64,000 nucleotides of DNA from Bacterioplanoides pacificum (GCF_042648445.1 NZ_JBHRYB010000001.1:248001-312000), one strand, 5' to 3'. Positions 18,132 to 27,441 are shown, counted from the stretch's first letter. Numbers and translations are program-made. Notes: generated from the letters alone by a model not told the origin.

Positions 18132-19494
18132 GTTGTTCTCCGTTTGCAGAATTCACGATGGCTGTTGCCTGTTGCATATCAAAGGCATCAGCACTGACTT
18201 TTAAATAAATGGCGCCTTCACTGGCCAGCGGACTGACCTCCGACACCCCGGGTAATGCCATCAGTTGCTGCAGCTGCTGGTCGCTGCATTGACGAATGGC
18301 CAGACGGACGCTGGTCAGGTGTTGCGGCGCCTTAGTGCGCCAGATAATAAACGCCCAAAATACCATTAACAGCCCCAGCGCGACAAATAATGACGCACTG
18401 CCGTATTGCGCCAGTAACCAGCCCCCGATACTGCCGCCAACAAAGGCGCCGAGAAACTGCATACTGGAATAAATGCCCATGGCACTGCCTTTCGCACCCG
18501 CCGGTGCCACCTTGCTGAGCCAGGATGGCAGGCTGGCTTCCATCAGATTGAAGCCCCAGAAGTACAGTAACAGCAGCAGTACCCATTGCCACAGAGTGCT
18601 GGCTAATGCCATCAATAACAGAGCTGTGGCGATCACCACGGCCCCCGTCAGTACCACACTTTTCATTTTGCGGCGTTTTTCCGCCACGATAATAAAGGGC
18701 ACCATTAGCACAAACGCAGCCAACAATACCGGCAGGTACACCCAGCTGTGCTGATCTGCCATCACTCCCTGTTGTTGCAGTTGCAGCGGAATGGCAACAA
18801 AAATGGCGACCATCACCGCGTGCAGGATAAAGATGCCGCTGTTCAGCGGCCATAAGGTGCGGTTGCCCAGTTGTTGCCGTACCTCGCTTAATACCGCTCT
18901 GGAGTCGCGATGAGGCAGAGGGGCCGGGTTGGGAATCAGCAGCAGGGTGACCACAACGCCGGCCAGCGCCAGTATTGCAGTCAGGGTGAAAATGGCGTTC
19001 AGCCCGCCGATCCCGGCCAGCCAGGGGCCCAGCACCAGCGCCAGCGAAAAGGACAGACCGATACTGGCACCGATGGAAGCCATGGCTTTCATCCGGTTTT
19101 CTTCACGGGTGAGGTCGGTTACCAGAGCCATGATAGCGCTGGCGATAGCACCTCCCCCCTGTAATGCACGACCTAGAATCACGCCATAAACGGATTCGGC
19201 GCTGGCGGCAATCGCACTGCCCAGAGCAAAAATTAATAGCCCGGCCACAATCACCGGCTTACGGCCGATACGGTCGGACAGGCTGCCGGCAGGAATCTGC
19301 AGCAGCGCCTGTGTCAGGCCATAAACACCCATTGCCAGACCCAGCAGTTCCGGCGTGGCGCCGGCCAGCTGCTGGCCGTCCAGCATCATCACCGGTAACA
19401 CCATAAACAGGCCAAGCATACGCAGCGCGTACAGCGAGGCCAGTGAGATCACGGCTCGTTGTTCAGTGGTCGACAGTACTGCCTTGCTAGTCAA
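18115..19494 (-). CDS. MFS transporter next to ssb
   Basis: A 459-residue major facilitator with 12 predicted helices. The loop 2-3 motif (GSLSDRIGRKPVIV) and the motif GRALQGGGAIASA mark the drug/H+ antiporter-like group. After the last helix (about residue 390) a soluble tail of some 65 residues (HLTSVRLAIRQCSDQQLQQL) resembles a small ferredoxin-like domain. The same MFS-ssb-uvrA neighbourhood is known in Pseudomonas. The substrate is unknown. The start is uncertain: TTG 19494 fits the family length, and no in-frame ATG precedes the first helix. Confidence 0.85.
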   Translation of the reverse strand: MTSKAVLSTTEQRAVISLASLYALRMLGLFMVLPVMMLDGQQLAGATPELLGLAMGVYGLTQALLQIPAGSLSDRIGRKPVIVAGLLIFALGSAIAASAESVYGVILGRALQGGGAIASAIMALVTDLTREENRMKAMASIGASIGLSFSLALVLGPWLAGIGGLNAIFTLTAILALAGVVVTLLLIPNPAPLPHRDSRAVLSEVRQQLGNRTLWPLNSGIFILHAVMVAIFVAIPLQLQQQGVMADQHSWVYLPVLLAAFVLMVPFIIVAEKRRKMKSVVLTGAVVIATALLLMALASTLWQWVLLLLLYFWGFNLMEASLPSWLSKVAPAGAKGSAMGIYSSMQFLGAFVGGSIGGWLLAQYGSASLFVALGLLMVFWAFIIWRTKAPQHLTSVRLAIRQCSDQQLQQLMALPGVSEVSPLASEGAIYLKVSADAFDMQQATAIVNSANGEQHGSQR

Positions 19495-19605
19495 ATCAGT
19501 AATCCAGCTGTGCTCGAAAAAAAGGGGCGTCAGTTTAGCAGCTCGGACCGCATTTGATTAGAGCCGGATGCAATTGCCGACCCGCCTTATGCGACGTGGC
19601 CGGGT

Positions 19606-19626
19606 GATGGTCAGTTTCTGACCATC
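19606..19626. promoter_or_regulatory. perfect 21-bp palindrome, possible operator
   Basis: GATGGTCAG-TTT-CTGACCATC has 9-bp perfect arms. It lies in the 286-bp gap between the MFS-ssb operon and the CsgD-like regulator gene. It has no T-run, so an operator is more likely than a terminator. It may serve either divergent unit. Confidence 0.4.
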
Positions 19627-19780
19627 CTGATTCCAAAGTATGAAAAAATTTTTCCGGACATATAGCATTTTGTTGCAGATTGCGTACACTGATTTGACCT
19701 GATTCGGATTGATCAGGGGCATGGAGCAGTTGTGTCGGCAGACATTTGGTTAACGGATAAACATTACAAGGAGTCTTCTT

Positions 19781-20461
19781 ATGGAAAAGACCAATACCCT
19801 TCCCGGACGTCGCATCATTCTGTTTGGTCAGCAAAACCTGCAGAACTCAATTCTTATCGGCTTTATCCATCAGCGCACCAATATCGACTGTCAGCTGGTC
19901 AATCAGACCCAGTGGCGTGATGACTGGAGCAGCTATCCGTGCAAAACCCTGGCGCTGATCGACGCTGAGTGTGCCCGGCCGGAAAAAATTCAGGAGCTGC
20001 TGGAAACCATTTATGAGCAGCCGATGGATATTATGGTGGCCTTCTTTAATACGCCCCAGGGACATGCGATGGAGCGGATGATTGTCTGGCCGATGGTGAA
20101 TGGCCTGTTTTACCGGGATTCATCCCAGCAGCAGCTGAGTAAAGGCATTCTGGGCATGTTTAACGGTGATTACTGGTTGCCGCGGCCGCTGATGGCACAA
20201 TATCTGGAGCGTACCCGCCATAAACCACGCCGTATGTCAGCTCATGCCGCATTGCTGACCAAGCGAGAAAAACAGATTCTGAAACTGACCGCGACCGGCG
20301 CGACCAACACTGAAATAGCCGAACAGCTGAGTGTCAGCATGCATACAGTAAAAACTCATATTTATAACCTGTTTAAAAAGATTGGTGCCAGCAACCGTAT
20401 TCAGGCGGTGAACTGGGCGCAGGAAAATATGGACGAGTTGTTGCACGAGATGGCGGAATAA
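19781..20461 (+). CDS. CsgD-like LuxR-family regulator
   Basis: A 226-residue transcription factor. Residues 1-140 form a receiver-like domain with weak signature. Residues about 155-215 are a LuxR/GerE helix-turn-helix (LLTKREKQILKLTATGATNT, EIAEQLSVSMHTVKTHIYNL, FKKIGASNRIQAVNWAQEN). Along its length it follows E. coli CsgD, including the NTPQGH...WPMVNGLFYRD block before the linker (compare NTPEDY...WPHINGVFY). CsgD controls curli and cellulose matrix genes, but no csg or bcs genes are in this window. AAGGAG lies 7 bp before the ATG. The targets are unknown. Confidence 0.85.
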   Translation: MEKTNTLPGRRIILFGQQNLQNSILIGFIHQRTNIDCQLVNQTQWRDDWSSYPCKTLALIDAECARPEKIQELLETIYEQPMDIMVAFFNTPQGHAMERMIVWPMVNGLFYRDSSQQQLSKGILGMFNGDYWLPRPLMAQYLERTRHKPRRMSAHAALLTKREKQILKLTATGATNTEIAEQLSVSMHTVKTHIYNLFKKIGASNRIQAVNWAQENMDELLHEMAE

Positions 20462-20475
20462 ACCCGGCCAGGCTG

Positions 20476-20504
20476 CTGATACTGCCTGATAGTTAGCATA
20501 CAAT
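20476..20504 (+). promoter_or_regulatory. candidate uvrA promoter
   Basis: CTGATA (20476-20481), a 17-bp spacer and TACAAT (20499-20504) lie 36 bp before the uvrA ATG. The -35 matches 4 of 6 positions and the -10 matches 5 of 6. No LexA-type CTG-N10-CAG was seen around it. Confidence 0.4.
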
Positions 20505-20540
20505 GGCGGACTTTGTTTTAACCAGCAGTGACAGCCATCT

Positions 20541-23375
20541 ATGGATAAGATTCAGGTACGGGGTGCCCGCACCCATAACCTCAGGAATGTCGACCTCGAT
20601 ATTCCGCGCGACAAACTGATCGTTATTACCGGATTAAGCGGTTCCGGTAAATCCTCCCTGGCATTTGATACCCTGTACGCAGAAGGGCAGCGGCGTTATG
20701 TCGAATCCTTATCGACCTACGCCCGCCAGTTCTTATCTATGATGGAAAAGCCCGATGTCGACCTGATCGAAGGTTTGTCACCGGCGATTTCGATTGAGCA
20801 GAAATCCACCTCCCATAACCCACGCTCCACCGTGGGTACGGTGACGGAAATTTACGACTACCTGCGTTTGTTATTTGCCCGGGTTGGTACCCCGCGTTGC
20901 CCTGATCATGATGTGCCGCTGGAAGCACAAACCATCAGCCAGATGGTGGACTCGGTGATGGATCTGCCGCTTGATGGCAAATACATGATTCTGGCGCCGG
21001 TGATCCGTGACCGCAAAGGTGAGCACCTGCACGTGTTTGACAGTTTGCGTTCCCAGGGGTTTATCCGGGTGCGTATTGATGGCCTGGTATGTGACCTGGA
21101 CGATGTCCCGGAACTGGATAAACGTAAAAAACACAGCATTGAAGTGGTGGTGGACCGCTTCAAAGTGAAAGAAGGCATTGAGCAACGTTTATCGGAATCA
21201 CTGGAAACCTGTATCGAACTCAGTGGTGGTCTGGCGCTGGTGGCGTCTATGGAAGATGACCGCGCTGAGCCGCTGTTGTTTTCTTCACAGTTTTCCTGTC
21301 CGCATTGTGGTTATAGTTTATCGGAGCTGGAACCGCGGCTGTTCTCCTTTAATAACCCGGCCGGTGCCTGTCAGAGCTGTGATGGCTTAGGGGTTAAACA
21401 ATATTTTGATCCACAACTGGTAGTGCTGGACGAAACCCTGACCATTGCTGAAGGAGCCATTCGTGGCTGGGACCGCCGCAGTGTGTATTATTTTCAGATG
21501 ATCAGCTCGGTTGCTGAGCATTATGGTTTTGATATTGATAAACCCTTCAGCAAACTGGCAAAAAAATACCAGAAAATATTGCTGCAGGGATCTGGCGATG
21601 ATTCTGTGCGGTTCAGCTATGTGAACTCCCGTGGTGATCAGATTTTTAAGGAGCATCCGTTTGAAGGGGTGTTGCCGAATCTGGAGCGTCGCTACCGGGA
21701 AACGGATTCACAGATGGTGCGTGAAGAGTTATCCAAATATCTCAGTGTACAGCCTTGTCCGGCATGTGATGGTTCGCGACTGCGGACCGAGGCACGAAAC
21801 GTGTTTGTCGGGGAAAAAACCATTCACGCCTGTACCGCGATGCCGGTGGAAGAAGCACACGAATATTTCAGCGCTCTGCATCTGGATGGCCACCGCGGTG
21901 AAATTGCCGAAAAAATCCTCAAAGAAATCCGTGAGCGGCTACAGTTTCTGGTGAACGTCGGGCTGGAATATCTGACATTAAACCGAAGCTCCGACACGTT
22001 ATCCGGTGGTGAGGCACAGCGGATCCGGCTGGCGTCTCAGATTGGTGCCGGGCTGGTAGGGGTGATGTATATCCTTGATGAACCGTCGATCGGTTTACAT
22101 CAGCGCGATAACGACCGTTTATTAAAAACCCTGTTTCACCTGCGCGACCTGGGCAATACCGTCATTGTGGTCGAACACGATGAAGACGCGATCCGCAGTG
22201 CCGATCATCTGATTGATATTGGCCCGGGGGCGGGGGTTCATGGTGGTCAGGTGATTGCTCAGGGCACACCGAACCAGGTGATTAAAAATAAAGCGTCGGT
22301 TACCGGCCAGTATTTATCCGGTAAAAAAGCGATTGCCGTACCGCCGCAGCGGACTCCCTATGATGCCGCCAGGGTACTGACCTTAACCGGTGCCAAAGGC
22401 AATAATCTCAACGATGTCGATCTGACAATTCCGTTAGGTTTAATGACCTGTGTGACCGGTGTTTCCGGTTCCGGAAAATCGACTCTGATTAACCGTACCT
22501 TATACCCGCTAGCCGCTACTGCACTGAACGGCGCCACGACATTAAAAGCAGCGGAACACGACACCATCGAAGGGTTAAAGCAGCTGGATAAGGTGGTGGA
22601 TATTGACCAGAGTCCGATTGGTCGTACCCCTCGTTCTAATCCGGCCACATACACAGGTATTTTTACGCCGGTGCGGGAACTCTTTGCCGGTACTCAGGAA
22701 GCCCGTTCACGGGGTTATAAGGCCGGGCGTTTTTCTTTTAATGTGAAAGGAGGACGTTGTGAAGCCTGTCAGGGCGATGGTGTGATTAAGGTCGAGATGC
22801 ATTTCCTGGCCGATATTTATGTTCCCTGCGATGTGTGTAAGGGCAAACGTTATAACCGTGAAACACTGGATATTCGTTACAAGGGTAAAAATATTCACGA
22901 AGTGCTGGAAATGACGGTGGAAGATGCGCGCACATTTTTTGATGCCATTCCGGCGGTGGCGCGTAAATTACAGACCTTAATGGACGTTGGCCTGAGCTAC
23001 ATTAAGTTAGGGCAGGCGGCCACAACGTTATCCGGTGGCGAAGCTCAGCGGGTAAAACTGGCGAAAGAATTATCCAAACGTGATACCGGTTCAACGCTGT
23101 ATATTCTGGATGAACCCACCACCGGATTACATTTCCATGATATTGAACAGCTGCTGGCGGTGTTGCACCGGCTGCGCGATCACGGTAATACCATTGTGGT
23201 GATCGAGCATAATCTGGATGTTATTAAAACCGCTGACTGGATAGTTGACCTCGGTCCGGAGGGGGGCTCCAAAGGAGGTTATATTATTGCTGAAGGTACA
23301 CCGGAGCAGGTAGTAAAAGAAAAATCGTCACACACCGGGCATTTTCTTAAACCATTGCTGAAAGCTGCCAAATAA
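20541..23375 (+). CDS. uvrA: excinuclease ABC subunit A
   Basis: A 944-residue DNA-damage sensor that loads UvrB in nucleotide excision repair. It has two ABC ATPase domains: Walker A GLSGSGKSS (near residue 31) and GVSGSGKST (near 640), with signatures LSGGEAQRIRLA and LSGGEAQRVKLA. Two zinc modules are visible: CPHCGYSLSELE...CQSCDG and CEACQGDG...CDVCKGKRY. The length and all motifs are standard. The next gene starts one base after its stop, so the two are cotranscribed. Confidence 0.98.
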   Translation: MDKIQVRGARTHNLRNVDLDIPRDKLIVITGLSGSGKSSLAFDTLYAEGQRRYVESLSTYARQFLSMMEKPDVDLIEGLSPAISIEQKSTSHNPRSTVGTVTEIYDYLRLLFARVGTPRCPDHDVPLEAQTISQMVDSVMDLPLDGKYMILAPVIRDRKGEHLHVFDSLRSQGFIRVRIDGLVCDLDDVPELDKRKKHSIEVVVDRFKVKEGIEQRLSESLETCIELSGGLALVASMEDDRAEPLLFSSQFSCPHCGYSLSELEPRLFSFNNPAGACQSCDGLGVKQYFDPQLVVLDETLTIAEGAIRGWDRRSVYYFQMISSVAEHYGFDIDKPFSKLAKKYQKILLQGSGDDSVRFSYVNSRGDQIFKEHPFEGVLPNLERRYRETDSQMVREELSKYLSVQPCPACDGSRLRTEARNVFVGEKTIHACTAMPVEEAHEYFSALHLDGHRGEIAEKILKEIRERLQFLVNVGLEYLTLNRSSDTLSGGEAQRIRLASQIGAGLVGVMYILDEPSIGLHQRDNDRLLKTLFHLRDLGNTVIVVEHDEDAIRSADHLIDIGPGAGVHGGQVIAQGTPNQVIKNKASVTGQYLSGKKAIAVPPQRTPYDAARVLTLTGAKGNNLNDVDLTIPLGLMTCVTGVSGSGKSTLINRTLYPLAATALNGATTLKAAEHDTIEGLKQLDKVVDIDQSPIGRTPRSNPATYTGIFTPVRELFAGTQEARSRGYKAGRFSFNVKGGRCEACQGDGVIKVEMHFLADIYVPCDVCKGKRYNRETLDIRYKGKNIHEVLEMTVEDARTFFDAIPAVARKLQTLMDVGLSYIKLGQAATTLSGGEAQRVKLAKELSKRDTGSTLYILDEPTTGLHFHDIEQLLAVLHRLRDHGNTIVVIEHNLDVIKTADWIVDLGPEGGSKGGYIIAEGTPEQVVKEKSSHTGHFLKPLLKAAK

Positions 23376-23376
23376 T

Positions 23377-23976
23377 ATGCCAGCGGGTTCGCCAAAACGT
23401 GTGCTGTGCCAGGGATGTGGCAGGCCGCAGCGGGTGTGTTTGTGTCAGGCGCTGGTAGCGGTTCATGCGGATATTGAATTGATTATCTGGCAGGACCCTA
23501 CGGAAGCAAAACACAAGTTGTCGACTGCCCCCTTATTACATAAAAGCCTGCCTAACAGTCAGTTACTGGTAGGTGAACGGTTCAGTTATGAGCAGATTTT
23601 TGCAGCGACGGAACCGGCACATTGTGCCTTGTTATATCCACTGGAGGCGGGGCAACCGGTTTCAGTGGCGAGCCGTCATAAAGTAACCAAACTGTTGCTG
23701 CTGGATGGTACCTGGAAAAAAGTACGACGGCTGTTGCACCTTAATCCCTGGTTACGGGAATTGCCGTTTGTGCGTCTGGCTCCGCAATCTGTCAGTCGCT
23801 ATGCCATTCGTAAATCACCCCGTGAGGATGGTTTATCGACCATTGAAGCCGGGGTAGCGGCACTGTCCTGGCTGGACACAGGGCAGGATTATTCAGTGAT
23901 TCTCGGGGTGCTAGAGCGACTGGTGGAATTGCAACAACAACATACACCGGAAAACCGGCGTTATCGCCGTTCCTGA
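23377..23976 (+). CDS. DTW domain tRNA aminocarboxypropyltransferase-like
   Basis: A 199-residue protein of the DTW family (TapT/YfiP-related). It carries the Cys cluster CQGCGRPQRVCLCQ at the start, WQDPTEAKHKLSTAPLL, the name-giving motif as LLLDGTWKKVRRL, and SRYAIRKSPREDGLSTIEA. Characterised members transfer the aminocarboxypropyl group of SAM to a tRNA uridine (acp3U). It follows uvrA with one base between, so it is probably read from the uvrA promoter; no functional link is evident. Confidence 0.9.
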   Translation: MPAGSPKRVLCQGCGRPQRVCLCQALVAVHADIELIIWQDPTEAKHKLSTAPLLHKSLPNSQLLVGERFSYEQIFAATEPAHCALLYPLEAGQPVSVASRHKVTKLLLLDGTWKKVRRLLHLNPWLRELPFVRLAPQSVSRYAIRKSPREDGLSTIEAGVAALSWLDTGQDYSVILGVLERLVELQQQHTPENRRYRRS

Positions 23977-24010
23977 AGGTATATCGGTTGGAATTCACGG
24001 AAGGCTGAAG

Positions 24011-24045
24011 AAAAAGTATTTCTCTGCCGGGCGGCAGAGAAATAC
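24011..24045 (-). terminator. rho-independent terminator of porin operon
   Basis: GTATTTCTCTGCC (24016-24028) and GGCAGAGAAATAC (24033-24045) pair perfectly around GGGC. On the minus strand TTTTTCTTC follows. It ends the porin and PstS-like transcript and could also stop transcription from uvrA. Confidence 0.85.
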
Positions 24046-24078
24046 CGGAGTGCTGCAGGAGATCTGAAATGAGTCAGA

Positions 24079-24507
24079 TCAGAACTTATAAACCACTTTG
24101 ACGGATCCATCGACAACAGCACTGTCGACGTAACCAATCAGATTCGGGTTGTTGGCCACCAGGTTTTTGACCGCTGCATCATCACCGGATTCTTTGGGTG
24201 GTGTGCCTTTGCCGGTAAAAATCAGCCGCGACCAGTAAGCTTTTAACTGGCTGGAACTTTTGCCTAATACTGTGCTGCTGAACGCTTCGCGACTATCGGA
24301 GCCGGCGGTTTGATCAACCGGCACAGCCTGGCTGCCATCCGGGAAGGTTTTACTTTTGCCGAGGAAAACCCGGGCGATGGTGTCCTGATCCAGATTGCCA
24401 TTGGCATTACTGGCACTGACGATGACAGCGATCTCTGCCTGCGCCAGACCCGCAATCAGAACAGAAGATAATGTCAGCGCCTTAAGGATATTGTTGAATA
24501 TTTTCAT
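24079..24507 (-). CDS. small PstS-like periplasmic protein
   Basis: A 142-residue exported protein with a signal peptide ending LAQA (residues 1-24). The mature part resembles a single lobe of phosphate-binding proteins: LDQDTIARVFLGKSKTFPDG, VPVDQTAGSDSREAFSS, and the closing YVDSAVVDGSVKVVYKF. Such short PstS-like proteins are often annotated as phosphate ABC transporter substrate-binding, but no permease is present and it is half the length of true PstS. It is 11 bp downstream of a porin gene, so the pair probably acts together in the envelope. Confidence 0.8.
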   Translation of the reverse strand: MKIFNNILKALTLSSVLIAGLAQAEIAVIVSASNANGNLDQDTIARVFLGKSKTFPDGSQAVPVDQTAGSDSREAFSSTVLGKSSSQLKAYWSRLIFTGKGTPPKESGDDAAVKNLVANNPNLIGYVDSAVVDGSVKVVYKF

Positions 24508-24518
24508 TACAGCGCTCC

Positions 24519-25712
24519 TTAAAAGACTAAGCTTAAGCCGACATTGTACAGTACACCTGACTCTTCTGTCAGAGAGAGATTACGGGCTCCATTGATATCC
24601 GCCGGGTTAGAGGCGATAGCCGCGAGGCGTTTATCCGAGCTTTTATCGGTCAGGTGCTGTACCTCAAACTTAATGGTGGCGGCGCTGTCATAATCGTATC
24701 GCAGACCGAGGATAATGCTGTCGTTTTCACTTTCCGTAAAGCTCTGGGCGATGCCGGTAGCGCCGGATTTCAGCTGATCTTCGCTGTGGGCATAGGTCAG
24801 GTGTAAGGCGGTGGCTGCGGTAATGCGTTGCGAAGCACCAACCATCCAGGCGTCGTCGTCGTTCAGTAAAGCTGAATCGTGACGTAATGCGGTGTATTCC
24901 GCCAGTAGTGCGGTGTCGCCATTATCCCAGCTGAGAGACGCCTGATAAAAATTGGATGTTTCGCCGTCCGGCACAAATTCTGAGGTGATATCGGTGCCGT
25001 TCGCCATGTCGTAACCCGTTGCCAGAGCAATTAACTGATCGAGTGCCCGGTCGCCCGTGGGGTCGAGTCCGTTAATATAAAAGTCGGCTTTGTGGTAGCT
25101 GATACGGCTGCCGAAATTGTCGTAGTTCAGGCTGACGACGGCACCACCGGCGCGGCGTAACTCCATTTCATAGCTGTCGCCAGACAGAGTGAAGTCATCG
25201 TTGTAACGGCCGGCGTAAATTTGTACCGAGCCATCCAGAGAACCGGCACTGAAACGGTGAGTCATATCCACACCGGTTATCGAGGACATATCGTTCAGTC
25301 GGTAAACCACCGATGGCGGGCTGACCCAGTTAAAGGCGTAACCGACTTCAAGGAAGTCGGAATAATGGAAAAAGGGAGTTCTTAAGCGTCCCGCCCGCAG
25401 ATCGGTGTTTTCACTGGCGGCATAAGTAATATAAGCCCAGGCGGCTTCGGTCTGATATCGTTCTGAACCGCGGGAAATCAGCTGCACCGTTGCGGAGGTG
25501 GTATCATTGACCTGTTGTGATAACTGCAGACCTACCAGAGTTCCCTGATCGAAGTTAACTCCATCTTCATAGCCTGTGACACCAACATCCTTGTTGTCGA
25601 GATAACCGGCGGTCACATTCATAAAACCATTGATATTAAGATCCCCGGCAACGGCAAGCTGACTGCTGGCCAGCAATATTGCCGTGGCTAAAGAACGTTT
25701 GCGACTTACCAT
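24519..25712 (-). CDS. outer-membrane porin-like protein
   Basis: A 397-residue protein with a signal peptide (cut after AVAG or AVA, residue 22) and a beta-strand-rich body. The first strand reads LNINGFMNVTAGYLD and the last YNVGLSLVF, with the C-terminal Phe typical of barrel proteins. The pattern RAGRLRTPFFHYSDFLEVGYAFNW is common in marine porin-like proteins of this group. It is likely a general diffusion or anion channel. AAGGGG sits 8 bp before the ATG. It leads a two-gene operon with the PstS-like gene. Confidence 0.82.
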   Translation of the reverse strand: MVSRKRSLATAILLASSQLAVAGDLNINGFMNVTAGYLDNKDVGVTGYEDGVNFDQGTLVGLQLSQQVNDTTSATVQLISRGSERYQTEAAWAYITYAASENTDLRAGRLRTPFFHYSDFLEVGYAFNWVSPPSVVYRLNDMSSITGVDMTHRFSAGSLDGSVQIYAGRYNDDFTLSGDSYEMELRRAGGAVVSLNYDNFGSRISYHKADFYINGLDPTGDRALDQLIALATGYDMANGTDITSEFVPDGETSNFYQASLSWDNGDTALLAEYTALRHDSALLNDDDAWMVGASQRITAATALHLTYAHSEDQLKSGATGIAQSFTESENDSIILGLRYDYDSAATIKFEVQHLTDKSSDKRLAAIASNPADINGARNLSLTEESGVLYNVGLSLVF

Positions 25713-25807
25713 GAAATAACCCCTTACTTGGTTCGGTTTAATAAAAGCTTAGTAAAGGGCCAAAATAGTGCAAACAATAAATAAGCGATTAGTTATGTGG
25801 TTTCGCT

Positions 25808-27148
25808 TCAGGCCTGCTCGGTCATGGCTGTGATGTGTTTAATCTGGCGCGCAATTAAGGACTGATTTTTTTCCGGTAACTGATTCAGCCAGTAGCTGAG
25901 TTGTTCGTTGCCACTCAGGTCGCTGATTGCCGGGCCGTCCTGCCAGTGAATATCGTTGTGGTTGCCGATCTGGTCGATAATGGCCTGGCTGGCTAATAAG
26001 CGCCGTTCTTCACCATTTTGTGCCAGTTGGCTGGCCCAGTGGATGGTATCACCAATCAGGTTGCCCTGAATGTTCTGGCCATCGTGAATCGGTGCCAGCA
26101 ATACCGGTCCGAAGTGAGCAGCAATCCGGAATTCCAGTGGTAATAACCGGCTGTCGTGCTCGCGCAGATGATCGACCAGACCGAGAAATAATATGGCGGC
26201 ATATAAACTGTGTAAGGCATCCTGAGAGTCAGATGAAGGCAGGCCAAATAACATCACAATGCCATCCCCCTGAAAGCGGTCGAGCTTGCCGTTATACAGT
26301 TTGGCGGCCTGGCTGAGCAGATAATGATACTGGTTCAGCAGTTGTGACAGTTCGTTGGCAGACAACCGTGACTGCAATATTTCCAGCTCCTGAATTTCGA
26401 TATAAAGCAGTGCGCAGTTGTGGTAGCGGAATTTGTCTGCCGGGTCATGCAGCGGTTCATTGCTGATGAACTGATCGAGTGCCTGTTCCAGAGAGCGTCT
26501 TTGTTGCTCGGCGGCCGACATCTGTTCCAGTACCTGATAAAGCGCCCGGAAGTCCGGGATGAGAGGTTCGGTGAGAGTCAGCTGATCACCATGCTGCCAG
26601 CGTTGCAGCCGGGTTGATAACTCACGGATAAAGCGCAATACCCGTTCACACAGGTAATAGGCCAGCCAGGCACCGAGTAGCGCCAGCAACGAACTGACAA
26701 ACAGGCTGATGGCGAGGTAACGCCGGGCTGCTGCGGAAACCGCCGAAAGATCAATGCTGGCCTGCAGCATACCTACGGCGAGATCATCCTGAGTAATGGC
26801 CTGAGTCATAATATCCCGGGCCCGGGACATGCGTCCGGTTTCGGCGACCACCTGCTGATCGTTGTTGAGAATACGGACGGCGGGTACTGAGGCATCGAGT
26901 TGCCATTCATTCAGGGTCAGATTCAGGCTGACTCTGTCTTCATTAAGAATACTGGGGGCCAGTGTTAACGCCAGGCGCTGCAGCTGCAGACGGATATGTT
27001 CACGACCGTTGTGTTCGCCCTGTTGCAGCTGATGCTGGTAGGTCAGCAGGCCGACGGTGACCCCGGTCAACAGGATAAAGAACGCAGCCAATAAGCCACA
27101 GGCTTGACTCAGGTTCAGCTTTTGCCAGATCACACTGGAATTCGACAT
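25808..27148 (-). CDS. AhpA/YtjB-like sensor with degenerate cyclase domain
   Basis: A protein of about 446 residues. A helix near 15-37, a periplasmic segment resembling the AhpA/YtjB (Smp) family and a second helix near 145-165 are followed by a HAMP-like linker and a class III nucleotide cyclase fold. Key cyclase residues are altered: the first metal Asp is Glu (LLYIEIQEL), the substrate Lys is Arg (LDRFQGDG), and the transition-state Asn is His (GDTIHWASQLA). The second metal Asp (QGDG) is kept. Catalysis is therefore doubtful. YtjB-type genes normally lie divergent to serB, as here. I chose ATG 27148 because a TATAAT box lies inside the longer frame. Confidence 0.72.
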   Translation of the reverse strand: MSNSSVIWQKLNLSQACGLLAAFFILLTGVTVGLLTYQHQLQQGEHNGREHIRLQLQRLALTLAPSILNEDRVSLNLTLNEWQLDASVPAVRILNNDQQVVAETGRMSRARDIMTQAITQDDLAVGMLQASIDLSAVSAAARRYLAISLFVSSLLALLGAWLAYYLCERVLRFIRELSTRLQRWQHGDQLTLTEPLIPDFRALYQVLEQMSAAEQQRRSLEQALDQFISNEPLHDPADKFRYHNCALLYIEIQELEILQSRLSANELSQLLNQYHYLLSQAAKLYNGKLDRFQGDGIVMLFGLPSSDSQDALHSLYAAILFLGLVDHLREHDSRLLPLEFRIAAHFGPVLLAPIHDGQNIQGNLIGDTIHWASQLAQNGEERRLLASQAIIDQIGNHNDIHWQDGPAISDLSGNEQLSYWLNQLPEKNQSLIARQIKHITAMTEQA

Positions 27149-27181
27149 GCTATTACTCAAACAATTCTCTTCTTTGATGCT

Positions 27182-27187
27182 ATTATA
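27182..27187 (-). promoter_or_regulatory. candidate -10 box
   Basis: On the minus strand CATATAATAGC holds a perfect TATAAT, 34 bp upstream of ATG 27148. The -35 region is poor. Its position inside a longer open frame argues for the shorter start. Confidence 0.4.
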
Positions 27188-27270
27188 TGCGCCGCCTGAC
27201 GTAACGCCAGCGGCTGAACAGTCGTCAGCGTGCAGTATTTTGACCAATTATTTGATGATGGGGATTCACC

Positions 27271-27441
27271 ATGAGTGATGTGAAACAGTCTCTGCAAGAG
27301 AAACTGGAACAACTGGAGAAAGGCCTGTTCCTGATGAGCCTGGATCGTGTACGTGCGTTATCAGTACATGAAACCGTGGACCTGATTGAAGAACTGCGTG
27401 GCGTGGTAGCGGCTGCTAAAGCGGACGCAGACAAACTGTAA
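27271..27441 (+). CDS. small helical protein ahead of serB
   Basis: A 56-codon frame starting MSDVKQSLQEKLEQLEKGLF and ending AAAKADADKL. GGGG lies about 8 bp before the ATG. Composition is charged and helical, with heptad-like Leu spacing (LQEKLEQLEKGLFLM), so a short coiled coil is plausible. No signal peptide, membrane helix or cysteine is present. Its stop abuts the region of the serB start, which suggests cotranscription. I do not recognise a family. Confidence 0.65.
   Translation: MSDVKQSLQEKLEQLEKGLFLMSLDRVRALSVHETVDLIEELRGVVAAAKADADKL

Noticed and set aside
20462..20540. LexA (SOS) box before uvrA
   Set aside because: No CTG-N10-CAG palindrome could be found in the upstream gap; only a plain promoter candidate is visible.
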